Source of the DNA: Chloroflexi bacterium UBA6077
GTDB lineage: Bacteria > Chloroflexota > UBA6077
Length of the DNA: 64,000 nt
Assembly (NCBI GenBank): GCA_002436065.1
Contig: DIXP01000105.1
Coordinates: 1 to 64,000, forward strand
Direction: 5' to 3'
The position numbers and the translations under genes were made by a program. The first letter of the stretch is position 1. Each line of letters opens with the position of its first letter. Shown piece after piece: positions 7,835 to 16,284 of this stretch. The notes below the pieces were generated by a model that was not told the DNA's origin, did no database searches, and saw only the letters and a program-made list of their open reading frames with translations.

Positions 7835-8812
7835 CTACTTCTTCTTCAATCCCAAGTCGTCGGTCAGCTGGGTCAGCACGCCGTTCATCTCCCCAAGGAG
7901 CTTCCCGAAGTCATCCCCGGCTACGAAGCCCTCGTCAACCCCGATGTCGGTGATGTACTTCTTCCACTTGTCAGTCTTGGTCGCCTTGGTATAGGCGTCG
8001 ATCAGGGTCTTCTTCGCCTCGTCCGGGATCCCGCCTGGAGCCACAACGCCTCTGAAGTGCTTAATGTTGAAGGGGTAGCCCAGCTCCTCCAGAGTAGGGA
8101 CATCCGGCAAGGCGGGGACCTTACGAGTCGTGGCCAGGGGACGCAGCTTCCCAGCCCGAATCAACTCCATAGCCTCGCTTGGGTTGGGGCAGGCGAAATC
8201 CACGTTTCCACCGAGGACGGCAGTGGTAGCAGAGTCGCTTCCTGTGAAGGACACGTACTTCCACTGTGCCCCAGTCGCCTTCATTATGATGCCCCGAATG
8301 TAGTTGTCCATGGCCGTGATAGAGCCGCCGCCCTGGTTGATGGTGTTCGGCTTGGCCTTGGCAGCATCGATGATGTCCTTGAGGCTCTTGTAAGGGGAGT
8401 CGGCCTTAACCGCTATGAGGGTCTTCTCGTAGAACAGGTTGGCAATGGGGGTGAAGTCCTTGTAGTTGAACGTCAACCCCTGCGAGTAGGTAGTTGTGAT
8501 GAACACTGGAGGGGCAATGAGCAGGGTGTAGGGATCAGCCTTCTTCTCGACGACGTAGGAGAAGGCTACTGCTCCACTCCCGCCCTCCTTGTTGAGCACC
8601 GCCATCGGCTGGGGCAGGATCTTGTCCTTTTCCATAATGTCAGCAATTGTGCGCGCGACCACGTCGCTAGATGAGCCCGCCGCCGTGTGGGCTACCACCT
8701 CGATGGGCTTCGTTGGATAGCTCCCCTCTCCAGCCCGGCCGCATCCCGACCCGAGAACCATGGCCAGAACGGCCACCAGCAACGCCAGGGATAGATACCG
8801 CATAGATCGCAT
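7835..8812 (-). CDS. tctC: TctC: TTT-family substrate-binding lipoprotein
   Basis: 325 residues. The signal peptide has a lipobox ending LGSGC at about residue 24. The Bug fold follows directly (YPTKPIEVVAHTAAGSSSDV, later TAVLGGNVDFACPNPSEAM). Unlike the orphan binding proteins at 560 and 58109, it lacks a long Ala/Pro linker. It is the last gene of a tctB-tctA-tctC operon, 11 bp after tctA. The SBP binds an anionic solute outside the membrane and delivers it to TctAB for sodium- or proton-driven uptake. The substrate is not readable from sequence. Confidence 0.93.
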   Translation of the reverse strand: MRSMRYLSLALLVAVLAMVLGSGCGRAGEGSYPTKPIEVVAHTAAGSSSDVVARTIADIMEKDKILPQPMAVLNKEGGSGAVAFSYVVEKKADPYTLLIAPPVFITTTYSQGLTFNYKDFTPIANLFYEKTLIAVKADSPYKSLKDIIDAAKAKPNTINQGGGSITAMDNYIRGIIMKATGAQWKYVSFTGSDSATTAVLGGNVDFACPNPSEAMELIRAGKLRPLATTRKVPALPDVPTLEELGYPFNIKHFRGVVAPGGIPDEAKKTLIDAYTKATKTDKWKKYITDIGVDEGFVAGDDFGKLLGEMNGVLTQLTDDLGLKKK

Positions 8813-8823
8813 CTTCTACCTCC

Positions 8824-10329
8824 CTAAGCTTTTTGAGTCTCATTCCTCGAGCCGAGGAATGCGCGCACGATGGGAACCGCCAGGACGAGAATAGCGACGG
8901 AAAGCAGGACGGCCGACATGGGTCTCTCGAAGAAGATCATTGGGCTACCGTTGGAAATCAACAGTGATTGGCGCATGGACCTCTCGAAGGTGCCGGCGAG
9001 CACCAGCGCGAGCACCGTGGGGGCGGCCGGAAAGTCGAACTTCTTCGCGAAGTAGCCGATGATGCCGAAGAGCCACATCATCTCCACTTCGAAGAGGCTG
9101 TTGCTGAGGCTGTACACCCCAACGGAGCAGATGGACAGGATCACCGGGTACAGGATGTAGTACGGCACCTTCAGCAGGTTCGCGAAGACCGGCACGAGCG
9201 GGAGGTTCAGGATTAAGAGGATGACGTTGCCCACATACATACTGGCCACCACGGTCCAGAAGAACTCGGGCTGCTCCTTCAGCATGAGGGGCCCAGGCCG
9301 TAGCCCGGCCATGATCAGGGCGGCCATCATCATTGCGGCCGAGCCCGTCCCGGGTATGCCCAGGGTGAGCAAGGGCACGAGGCCCCCACTGGAAGCAGCG
9401 TTATCCGCCGACTCTGGGGCCGCAACCCCCCGGATCGTGCCCTTGCCGAACGATTCCGGGTCCTTGGCGAGGGCCTTGCTGGTACCATAGGCCATGAACG
9501 TGGCTATGGTTGGGTTGCCTCCCGGAAGCACCCCGATCAGGAAGCCCATGATGGTGCTCCTGATGAGGTCGGGCATGCAGTCTCGCAGGTCCTGGGCGGT
9601 TGGCAGCAGATCCCTCAGCTTACTCGGGACCGGGAATACCTCGGCCCTCAGGTTCTCCTCCAGGTTGAGCAGGATCTCCCCGATGGCAAACAGCCCCATG
9701 GCCGCCACCACGAAGTCTATGCCCGACATCAACTCCAACGCCCCAAAGGTGAACCTGTCCATTCCACTTATCTCATCGGCCCCGACCGTGGCGAGCAGAA
9801 GGCCGAACAGCCCCATGATGAGCGCCTTGAGGATGCTCTTGCCGGCCAGAAAGATCACCATCGTCATGCCGAGCGCGATCAGGGAGAAGTACTCAGGGGG
9901 GCCGAAGGCGATCGCGACCTCCGCGAGGGGAGGCGCGAGCAGCATGAGACCGACGACCCCGAGGGTGCCCGCGAAGAAGGATGCAATCGCCGCCATCCCC
10001 AGGGCGGGTCCCGCCTTGCCGGTCTTGGCCATCTGGTAGCCATCAAGGCAGGTCATGACGCTGGAGGACTCCCCAGGAAGGTTCACCAGGACGGAGGTGA
10101 TGGCACCACCGTACTTGGCCCCATAGAAGACACCGCACATCATGATCATCGCGCTGGTGGCACTCATGCCGAAGGTCAGGGGGAGCAGCATCGCGAGGGT
10201 CGCCGCCGGGCCAAGGCCCGGAAGGATGCCTACCAGGGTGCCAAGTACAACTCCGATCAGGCAGCTGAGCAGGTTGGCGGGCTGCAGGGCCATGCCGAAA
10301 CCCATGTAAAGGTTGGTGATGACGTCCAT
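8824..10329 (-). CDS. tctA: TctA: large membrane subunit of a tripartite tricarboxylate transporter
   Basis: 501 residues, almost entirely hydrophobic and consistent with 10-12 membrane spans. Two inverted-repeat-type TctA signatures are visible: GTLVGILPGLGPAATLAML near the N-terminus, and in the middle GFLIGVLPGGNPTIATF followed by AAPESADNAASSGGLVPLL. These are the pore-lining loops conserved in TctA proteins. It is flanked by tctB (9 bp upstream) and tctC (11 bp downstream), so the transporter is complete. Transport is secondary and ion-coupled. Confidence 0.96.
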   Translation of the reverse strand: MDVITNLYMGFGMALQPANLLSCLIGVVLGTLVGILPGLGPAATLAMLLPLTFGMSATSAMIMMCGVFYGAKYGGAITSVLVNLPGESSSVMTCLDGYQMAKTGKAGPALGMAAIASFFAGTLGVVGLMLLAPPLAEVAIAFGPPEYFSLIALGMTMVIFLAGKSILKALIMGLFGLLLATVGADEISGMDRFTFGALELMSGIDFVVAAMGLFAIGEILLNLEENLRAEVFPVPSKLRDLLPTAQDLRDCMPDLIRSTIMGFLIGVLPGGNPTIATFMAYGTSKALAKDPESFGKGTIRGVAAPESADNAASSGGLVPLLTLGIPGTGSAAMMMAALIMAGLRPGPLMLKEQPEFFWTVVASMYVGNVILLILNLPLVPVFANLLKVPYYILYPVILSICSVGVYSLSNSLFEVEMMWLFGIIGYFAKKFDFPAAPTVLALVLAGTFERSMRQSLLISNGSPMIFFERPMSAVLLSVAILVLAVPIVRAFLGSRNETQKA

Positions 10330-10338
10330 GAAACCCTC

Positions 10339-10791
10339 CTAGATTCCGAAGATGCCGATCGGCAGGGGTACCTTGAGCCACACCTCGAAGAGGAAGTAGC
10401 AGCTAAGACTCACCATGGCCGAGGCACTCACCGCCATGATAATTGAGCGCTTCTCGATCAGGAGTAGCAGCACCAGAAGGAAGACTGTCAGGGCCACCAG
10501 TAGGCCAAGGAATGGGAGGGAGACTATGTAGGCCAAGTAGAGCAGGGCAACGCCAGCGGACTTCTTGAGGCCAGAGCGGTCGGTGAAAAGGGACTTGCTC
10601 GGGACTTCCGAGCCCAGGCTACGAACCAGGAGTATGGCGGAGAGAATACCCATGAGGGTGGACAGCACCAACGGCATGAAGCCGGGTCCTGGCCCGTACT
10701 CGGCGGAGAAAGGCATCTGCAACGCCTGGGAGGCTACGAACAGGGACAACGCCAGCATAAACGCACTAGGAATCCAGTCTCGACGGTTCAC
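10339..10791 (-). CDS. tctB: TctB: small membrane subunit of the TTT transporter
   Basis: 150 residues with four predicted membrane segments (around 12-28, 40-58, 80-112 and 120-140), the usual TctB topology, and little motif conservation. The call rests on topology, size and position just before tctA. It is the first gene of the transporter operon; the unit may have its own promoter in the 290 bp behind the ROK gene terminator. Confidence 0.88.
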   Translation of the reverse strand: MNRRDWIPSAFMLALSLFVASQALQMPFSAEYGPGPGFMPLVLSTLMGILSAILLVRSLGSEVPSKSLFTDRSGLKKSAGVALLYLAYIVSLPFLGLLVALTVFLLVLLLLIEKRSIIMAVSASAMVSLSCYFLFEVWLKVPLPIGIFGI

Positions 10792-11083
10792 AGGGCCCTC
10801 CAGTTGGATTTCCGTATGTGCCTGTGGGAGACGAAGGCGGAAACCATCGCTCCACCCTATCGCGGTGTGTTCGCTTGAGGGATGGACATGCCAAGGAGTA
10901 TGGCCAAATCGTGCGAGATAGCGTTATGAGTAATGTTGGCGGAATATTACTGTCTCTTGTGGCAACTCCTCCTCTGTCTGGTTACCTATTCTCCCTCGCG
11001 ACGCCCCCGACAAGTCCGGTCAACTGGCTATCCGCGCCAGAATCCGCCGTCGCATGGAGATGAGTCTCAGTGTATCGTGCTGG
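10792..11083. other. Leader region upstream of tctB
   Basis: About 290 bp with no credible coding frame. It presumably carries the tctBAC promoter on the minus strand. I found no convincing -35/-10 pair and no TGAATYAA box of the kind seen at the neighbouring ROK-linked promoters. Confidence 0.35.
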
Positions 11084-11105
11084 GCACATCTCTCGGTAGA
11101 TGTGC
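11084..11105 (-). terminator. Hairpin after the first ROK gene
   Basis: GCACATCT-N6-AGATGTGC immediately follows the ROK stop codon at 11110 (minus strand). There is no T-run, so termination strength is uncertain. It separates the ROK operon from tctBAC. Confidence 0.5.
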
Positions 11106-11109
11106 TCGA

Positions 11110-12411
11110 TCAGTTGGCAGTCTGAACACTGTATAGACACTGCTGTAGCGCGAGGGCAACGCCACCAATGACTCGCAAGTCCAAGCCGAACGTCGAGGGA
11201 ACAATGTTGGTGGAGACCCCCAGGGCCCGGACCGACTCGGGCAGGGCCGCCTCCCTGAGAGGCCCCATCACCAGCTCCTCGGTCTTGAAGATCCTCCCCA
11301 CCAGTATCACCATGTCTGGGCTGAGGATCCGAATGATCTGTCCAATCGCCCTGCCGAGATACATCCCCGCATCCCTCACGACTGATCGTGCGATCTCGTC
11401 GCCGCGAGCGGCGGCATCAAACAGATCTTCGGCCTGCAAAAGGCCACCATCGGTGCCGGGGCGAGGAATTCCTCTCCTGCCCATCGCCGCCCGCAACGCC
11501 TGGCTGACGATGGCGGTCTCAGATACCAGGGCGTCCAGGCAGCCACGCTGGCCGCAAGAGCATCGAGGGCCGCTCGGGTCGACCACCAGATGGCCGATCT
11601 GACCGGCCGCATCGCTGTTGCCATGGTGCACACGATGGCCGATGACCACGCCCGCGCCAACGATGGTCCCCACATGCACCAAGACGAAATCCTCCACCTT
11701 CTGGCCCCGTCCAAAGGTGCTCTCGGCAATCGCCATGGCGTTGCGGTTGTTCTCAACCGCCACCGGTAGCTGGAGAGCTGAGCCCAGGTACCCGGCCACG
11801 TCCACGTCACGCCAGCCGCGGGTGGGCATGCTCTTCAACACCCCCACCACCGGGTCCACCAGCCCCGCGCACCCTACTCCCAACCCCAGCAGCTTCCTCT
11901 GGTCGCCTCCCGACTCCGCCACCAATTCCGACGCTGCCTCGGCCACCGCCTTGAGGAGGGTGTACGGAGCGTCGTCGGTCGCGTTCGGGATCGAACGCTG
12001 CCGGACCAGGTTGCCCCTCAAGTCCCCCAGGGCCACCAGCACCGACCTCACACCCAAATGCACTCCCAGGGCGAGGGCACCATCGGGCTTCAGGTCTACC
12101 AGCACCCGCCGCCGGCCCGCACCCGTCTTGCCAGGATTGGGCAGGCTCCCCACCTCCATGGCAAGGTCGCTCTCCAACAGATCATTGACGATGTTCGTGA
12201 TTGCCCCGGAGGTCAGACCGGTAATGGGACAGATCTCCCGGCGGGAGAGCGGTCCGTATCGGAGCAGCACATTGAGCACCGCCATCCGATTTTGACGTCC
12301 TACGGCCGGCATGTTGCCGCCCAGCAATGACCTGGACACGTGGCTATTCCCCTGCAAGCGAGCTCGATTCATCAAAGCGCTAGAGGTGGTCACTGGCTCG
12401 CGGTCTAGCAA
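11110..12411 (-). CDS. ROK-family transcriptional regulator (first copy)
   Basis: 433 residues. The N-terminal helix-turn-helix (RREICPITGLTSGAITNIVNDLL) is followed by the ROK sugar-kinase-like fold (GVHLGVRSVLVALGDLRG, GVGCAGLVDP, VENNRNAMAIAE). The zinc site CSCGQRGCLD is intact. ROK repressors sense sugars or phosphosugars. It is the third gene of a likely operon with the ferredoxin-type protein and the Cys-rich protein (13 and 84 bp gaps), so it may repress its own transcription through the box at 13888. It is a paralogue of the regulator at 17704. The conserved block starts at LLGGNMP, so the true start may be 30 residues downstream of the one given. Confidence 0.93.
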   Translation of the reverse strand: MLDREPVTTSSALMNRARLQGNSHVSRSLLGGNMPAVGRQNRMAVLNVLLRYGPLSRREICPITGLTSGAITNIVNDLLESDLAMEVGSLPNPGKTGAGRRRVLVDLKPDGALALGVHLGVRSVLVALGDLRGNLVRQRSIPNATDDAPYTLLKAVAEAASELVAESGGDQRKLLGLGVGCAGLVDPVVGVLKSMPTRGWRDVDVAGYLGSALQLPVAVENNRNAMAIAESTFGRGQKVEDFVLVHVGTIVGAGVVIGHRVHHGNSDAAGQIGHLVVDPSGPRCSCGQRGCLDALVSETAIVSQALRAAMGRRGIPRPGTDGGLLQAEDLFDAAARGDEIARSVVRDAGMYLGRAIGQIIRILSPDMVILVGRIFKTEELVMGPLREAALPESVRALGVSTNIVPSTFGLDLRVIGGVALALQQCLYSVQTAN

Positions 12412-12495
12412 AAGAGTCCGTGCCGCTCAGCAGGGGTCCATGTCGGGCAGTATAGCACGAGCCAGGGTAGACGTCTATACCAGTATGGGCATGAT

Positions 12496-13125
12496 TCATC
12501 GTCCCTCAACCATCCGTGACAGCAGCAGTTCTCCCCTCCTGAGGTTAAACAACCCGCAACTGCACGGCCTCCCCAACGCGTGAGCGACATCTTCGGCCGA
12601 ACGAAGCCCTTCCTCCACCTCTCGCGCCCCCCTCTTGATCAGGGCGGCGCTGATCCTGGAGTGGCCACACATCGTCATCACCTCCAGCAACTCGGCTTCG
12701 GCCAACTGGCCGGTGTCTCCCAGTATCCCCAGCGACAGCTCCACTGAGTGAGGCTTGAGCCCGACCTCCCGAGCCAGCGCCAGCACCTCGTCGGTCAAGC
12801 CGCTGACGGTGATGGATAAACCAAGGTCCGCCTCTTTCAACTCCACCAGGACCTGGCGAAGCTCCTCCTTGCTGGTGAAGACGCAGGCCACACCGTCGGC
12901 CTCAGGGGCGCGACGAATGAAATCCTCGGGTTGCAGGCCGAGTGGTCGGTTCAGAGCGAAAGTCGAGGAGCCGTAGTTGGTGGGATCCGCACCCAGCGCT
13001 ATCTGGGCGAAGCGCGCCATGGCGGGACCCGCCGTTTCGCGGTTCGCGCGGGAAACCATGGCGAGCAGGACGTAGTCACCCCGCAGTGATTTGATTGAGC
13101 CTTCACGGTGCAGAGCATGGGTCAT
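12496..13125 (-). CDS. Conserved Cys-containing protein of unknown function, coupled to a ferredoxin
   Basis: 209 residues, not assignable to a family. It appears soluble and alpha/beta, with no signal peptide. Cysteines are at 81, 153 (TMCGH), 188 and 190 (PCSCG); the MCGH and CSCG groups near the C-terminus look like metal or iron-sulphur ligands. The middle (about 95-145) is a regular helix/strand region. It starts 13 bp after the ferredoxin-domain gene and 84 bp before the ROK regulator, so it probably works with the ferredoxin partner in a redox or metal-dependent reaction. That role is inference from context only. Confidence 0.8.
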   Translation of the reverse strand: MTHALHREGSIKSLRGDYVLLAMVSRANRETAGPAMARFAQIALGADPTNYGSSTFALNRPLGLQPEDFIRRAPEADGVACVFTSKEELRQVLVELKEADLGLSITVSGLTDEVLALAREVGLKPHSVELSLGILGDTGQLAEAELLEVMTMCGHSRISAALIKRGAREVEEGLRSAEDVAHALGRPCSCGLFNLRRGELLLSRMVEGR

Positions 13126-13138
13126 CGTAACCTCCAGT

Positions 13139-13864
13139 TTAATCCGCTACCAACGGCCTGCCCATGCCCAGGTTCACCTTGGCGTTGGGTCTAGCCTCTA
13201 CGTCCAACCGTTCGAAGTCCGCAAGGTAGGGTATGCTGCCATCGTCACCGAGCCTCATGGTGGCACTCCAGGAGATCGCCGTCCCAACCTTCGCTGCCAC
13301 ATCGCGGATCACTGGGACCAGCCGATCCAACTGGCCCGGGGTTATCTGGATCTCGAGGGTTGCCGAGAGCACCCGCTCTTCCAGCACCTCGGGCCGGAAC
13401 TCACCGGTCGCGGAGTCCACCATCAGCGCCGTCACAGGGTTCTGGGCCGAGAAGACGGCTCCGGCCTTCGCCAGCGCCACGGACATCTTCTCGATCTGGG
13501 ACAGCCTGGTGGCAACGCCCGGGCGCCCGAACTCCATGGAGATCTTGATCCCACCCCGCCTGGTCTGGCCGGTGACGTCGTTGGTCTTGACACCGCCCGA
13601 GGCGCGACCGCGCCGGCCGGTGCTGGAATGGGGGGCGGTGGGATCGCTGAACTGGCGACGAAGGAGTCTTGGCCACTCAGAGGTCTCGGGCGACTCAACG
13701 AGGGCCCCCGTAGGGCAGCCGGCAAAGCGGAGGCAGGTGGAGCATTCCACGCAGCCGTCGAAATCGACGGTTGCGACACCCCCTTCCTCCTGTGAGATAG
13801 CGCCCACCGGGCAGTAGGGAACGCAGAGTCCACATCCGGTGCATTGCTGAGGATCTATGTACAC
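13139..13864 (-). CDS. Two-cluster ferredoxin-domain protein with an uncharacterised C-terminal domain
   Basis: 241 residues. Residues 8-18 have C-X2-C-X2-C-X3-C (CTGCGLCVPYCP), and residues 38-50 have a second C-X2-C-X2-C-X5-CP motif, consistent with two [4Fe-4S] clusters. After a basic linker (about 65-90), the C-terminal 150 residues form an alpha/beta domain I do not recognise. It has SMEFGRPGVATRLSQIEKM and ends in LNVEA-type strands and MGRPL. It is the first gene of the operon with the Cys-rich protein and a ROK regulator. A strong promoter and TGAATYAA box lie directly upstream (13888-13951). It probably carries electrons for a dedicated enzyme. Confidence 0.8.
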   Translation of the reverse strand: MYIDPQQCTGCGLCVPYCPVGAISQEEGGVATVDFDGCVECSTCLRFAGCPTGALVESPETSEWPRLLRRQFSDPTAPHSSTGRRGRASGGVKTNDVTGQTRRGGIKISMEFGRPGVATRLSQIEKMSVALAKAGAVFSAQNPVTALMVDSATGEFRPEVLEERVLSATLEIQITPGQLDRLVPVIRDVAAKVGTAISWSATMRLGDDGSIPYLADFERLDVEARPNAKVNLGMGRPLVAD

Positions 13865-13887
13865 TCGCCCCTCCCGTCATCGAGAAG

Positions 13888-13951
13888 TTGATTCATCAAT
13901 TTCTTCAATTATCGACATCTTCAGTCTAGTCGGTGACCCAGGAAGCGTCAA
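13888..13951 (-). promoter_or_regulatory. Promoter and ROK box of the ferredoxin operon
   Basis: On the minus strand: TTGACG (13946-13951), a 17-nt spacer, TAGACT (13923-13928), then 27 nt later TGAATCAA (13888-13895) inside AAATTGATGAATCAA (13888-13902). The box differs at two positions from the one upstream of the second ROK gene. Its placement downstream of the -10 is suited to repression. Confidence 0.65.
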
Positions 13952-13992
13952 TGGGGTGCGTACAGCCTTGGCAGGACGGCCGATGAAAGCTG

Positions 13993-14053
13993 TTGACAAA
14001 GGCGAGGGGCGAATGATACTGTCAGACCTGCATTAATCAATACAGTGAATTAA
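13993..14053 (+). promoter_or_regulatory. Promoter and ROK box of the first phosphatase-superfamily gene
   Basis: TTGACA (13993-13998), a 16-nt spacer and GATACT (14015-14020). At 14032-14053 an AT-rich inverted arrangement TTAATCA...TGAATTAA follows, its right half-site starting 25 nt after the -10. The gene starts at GTG 14097 behind GAAGGAGGG. Confidence 0.7.
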
Positions 14054-14096
14054 CCATCGTGCGCGATTACCGATCCCACTCTGAAGGAGGGACCCA

Positions 14097-16103
14097 GTGA
14101 GCACTGCCAAAGAGGCGAAGCGCGCCATCATCCTGGGGCTTGATGGGGGACACCCCGAGCTGATCCAGAAGTTCGTGAAGGAGGGGAAACTCCCCAACTT
14201 CGAACGGATGCTGAAGGAGGGCGTTTTCAAGGAGGCGCTAGAGCCATTCCCCACCATCACCCCGCCCAACTGGACCACCATCGGCACAGGCGCCTGGCCG
14301 GGCACACACGGCATCACCGACTTCTTCCTCCCGAACAGAGAGGACGAGCCGCTGGACAAGATCAACTTCGGCTTCAACACCCGCGAGTCAAGCGCAGAGT
14401 ACGTGTGGCAGGCGGCTGAGCGTGCCGGGAAGAAGCCGATCCTGATCAAGTGGGAAGTCTCCTGGCCCCCCAACCACAACGGCATCCAGATAGAGGGATG
14501 CGGCCCCGGCCTGGTGAACCTCCACGAACTGGGTCCGGTCCGCCTCCACACCCTGGAGCCGCTCCCCATGACCAGCCAGGTCAGCCTGCAGCCAGCAGGC
14601 GGCGAGTGGAAGGGATTGCAGCCCTCGTGGGAGACGCTGGAGGGGAAGATCTCCATGTTCCTCCACGGCGGCGGTGAGAAGGTCTACGACATCGCCGTAA
14701 TCAAGTCCGGCAGGGCCGGCTACGACAAGGTCCTCGTCTGCAAGGACAAGGACGCCGCCCAACCGGTGGCCGAGGTGAAGCCCGGCCAGTGGAGCGATTG
14801 GGTGCTGGACGAGTTCGAGCTGGTGCCGGACGAGGAGAGGGTGAAGGCTCGCACGGCCGACATGGCACGGCTGAAGAAGTACCGCCAGAAGGAGCGTCAC
14901 GACTACCAGGCCAGCACCACCGCCGCAGCCAAGGCTGAGGGGCTCGCCCTCTACCAACCGAAGCCGGTGGAGAAGGGAACCTTCCGCTTCAAGCTGATCA
15001 ACCTCGCAGCCGACGCCGGCGAGCTGGAGCTGATCTCCACCCAGATCTGGCCAATCGTCGGCTACACGCAGCCACTTGAACTGGGCGAGGAGCTGTACGA
15101 GAAGATCGGCCCCTTCTTCACGAACCCTGCTCGGGACGCGCTGCACTACGGCTGGATGGACGAGGGCACCTTCTTCGAGCTGATGGACTACCAGCACCAG
15201 TGGCTCACCAAGGCCTCCAAGTATCTGGCCACCACCAAGGAGTGGGACCTGCTGTTCGTGGAGACCCACTGCACGGACTACCTGAGCCACTTCTACCTGA
15301 ACTACTACCAGCCCGAGTGCGGCGCCTCCCTCAGCGAGCAGCGCAACGCCACCACCTGGCTCACCCGCCACTACCAGTCCATCGACAGGATGCTCGGCGA
15401 ACTGCTCACCCTGGCCGACGAGGACACCCTGTTCCTCATCGTGTCCGACCACTCGGGGACCGGCTGCCCACAACCGCAGGTGGACGCGCGCAAGGTGCTG
15501 GAGCAGGCCGGCCTGTTGGTTTACAAGGTCGACGACGAAGGGAACCGCGGGATCGACTGGTCCAAGACCAGGGCGTACCCGCAGCGGACCGTACACGTTT
15601 ATGTCAATCTAAAGGGTCGCGACAGGGACGGCATCGTCGAGCCGGAGGATTACGAAGCCACCGTGGAGGCCATAATCCAGGCGATGACGGGCTACAAGGA
15701 CCCGGCCACGGGTATGCACACCTTCTCGGCGGTGCTGCGGAAGAACGACGCGGCGATCCTCGGCCTGTGGGGCGACCGTGTGGGCGACGTAGTGTATGCG
15801 CGCCGGCCCGAGTTCGACCTAGAGCACGGCTCGCAGCTCCCCACCGCCAGGTTGGGAGATCTGACGATCCGCTCTATCTTCTTCATGAAGGGTCCCAACG
15901 TGAAGAAGGGGTTGCACCTACAGCGCCACCTCCAGATGACGGCCGTGGCGCCCACCCTCGCCTACCTGATGGGCTTCCCCATCCCGGCACAAGCCGAGGG
16001 TCCGGTGGTCTGGGAGGCGCTAGAGGACCCGGACTTCCGCCTCAACCAGGTGCGTGAGCTGGAGGCCGAGGTAGCCCGGCTGAAGGCGAAGTGCGGGGAG
16101 TAA
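14097..16103 (+). CDS. Alkaline-phosphatase-superfamily phosphodiesterase/phosphatase
   Basis: 668 residues, cytoplasmic (no signal peptide). Catalytic features of the type I phosphodiesterase/nucleotide pyrophosphatase group are present: ILGLDGGHPEL with Asp16, FPTITPPNWTTIGTG with probable nucleophile Thr55, PGTHGITDF, ETHCTDYLSH (Asp394, His398), IVSDHSG (Asp451, His452) and LEHGS (His577). These supply a complete two-metal site. A large middle region (about 165-320) is family-specific and probably shapes substrate choice. GTG start with a strong Shine-Dalgarno. It is divergent from the ferredoxin operon and shares its operator type. The natural substrate (phosphodiester, phosphomonoester or related ester) is unknown. 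Confidence 0.9.
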   Translation: MSTAKEAKRAIILGLDGGHPELIQKFVKEGKLPNFERMLKEGVFKEALEPFPTITPPNWTTIGTGAWPGTHGITDFFLPNREDEPLDKINFGFNTRESSAEYVWQAAERAGKKPILIKWEVSWPPNHNGIQIEGCGPGLVNLHELGPVRLHTLEPLPMTSQVSLQPAGGEWKGLQPSWETLEGKISMFLHGGGEKVYDIAVIKSGRAGYDKVLVCKDKDAAQPVAEVKPGQWSDWVLDEFELVPDEERVKARTADMARLKKYRQKERHDYQASTTAAAKAEGLALYQPKPVEKGTFRFKLINLAADAGELELISTQIWPIVGYTQPLELGEELYEKIGPFFTNPARDALHYGWMDEGTFFELMDYQHQWLTKASKYLATTKEWDLLFVETHCTDYLSHFYLNYYQPECGASLSEQRNATTWLTRHYQSIDRMLGELLTLADEDTLFLIVSDHSGTGCPQPQVDARKVLEQAGLLVYKVDDEGNRGIDWSKTRAYPQRTVHVYVNLKGRDRDGIVEPEDYEATVEAIIQAMTGYKDPATGMHTFSAVLRKNDAAILGLWGDRVGDVVYARRPEFDLEHGSQLPTARLGDLTIRSIFFMKGPNVKKGLHLQRHLQMTAVAPTLAYLMGFPIPAQAEGPVVWEALEDPDFRLNQVRELEAEVARLKAKCGE

Positions 16104-16144
16104 CCAGATAGCTGCGGTGGGCCGCGCGGGCGCGGCCCGTAGAC

Positions 16145-16255
16145 GTAGGGCAGGGGTTTATCCCCTGCCGCCCGGCGGTGGTGGGCAACGCTGTAGGGGA
16201 TGGGCGACCTCGCGCGTCCCTGTCCGGGGCGGGAGGGGACAAGCCCCTCCCCTAC
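16145..16255. repeat. Two copies of a GC-rich palindromic intergenic repeat
   Basis: The plus-strand copy at 16145-16175 and the minus-strand copy at 16225-16255 share GTAGGG(C/A/G)AGGGG followed by TCCCC and CGCCC-rich sequence, and also match 383-412. Each folds on itself (AGGGG...CCCCT). They fill the gap between the convergent phosphatase and oxidase genes, where they may act as terminators. Confidence 0.6.
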
Positions 16256-16284
16256 GTTTGAAGGGGTCGGCCCTGCGCCCTGCC

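Noticed and set aside
14388..15596. Long open frame of 402 codons on the minus strand opposite the phosphatase-superfamily gene
   Set aside because: It is a shadow of the GC-rich plus-strand gene: it has no family resemblance, His/Val/Leu-biased composition and no ribosome site.
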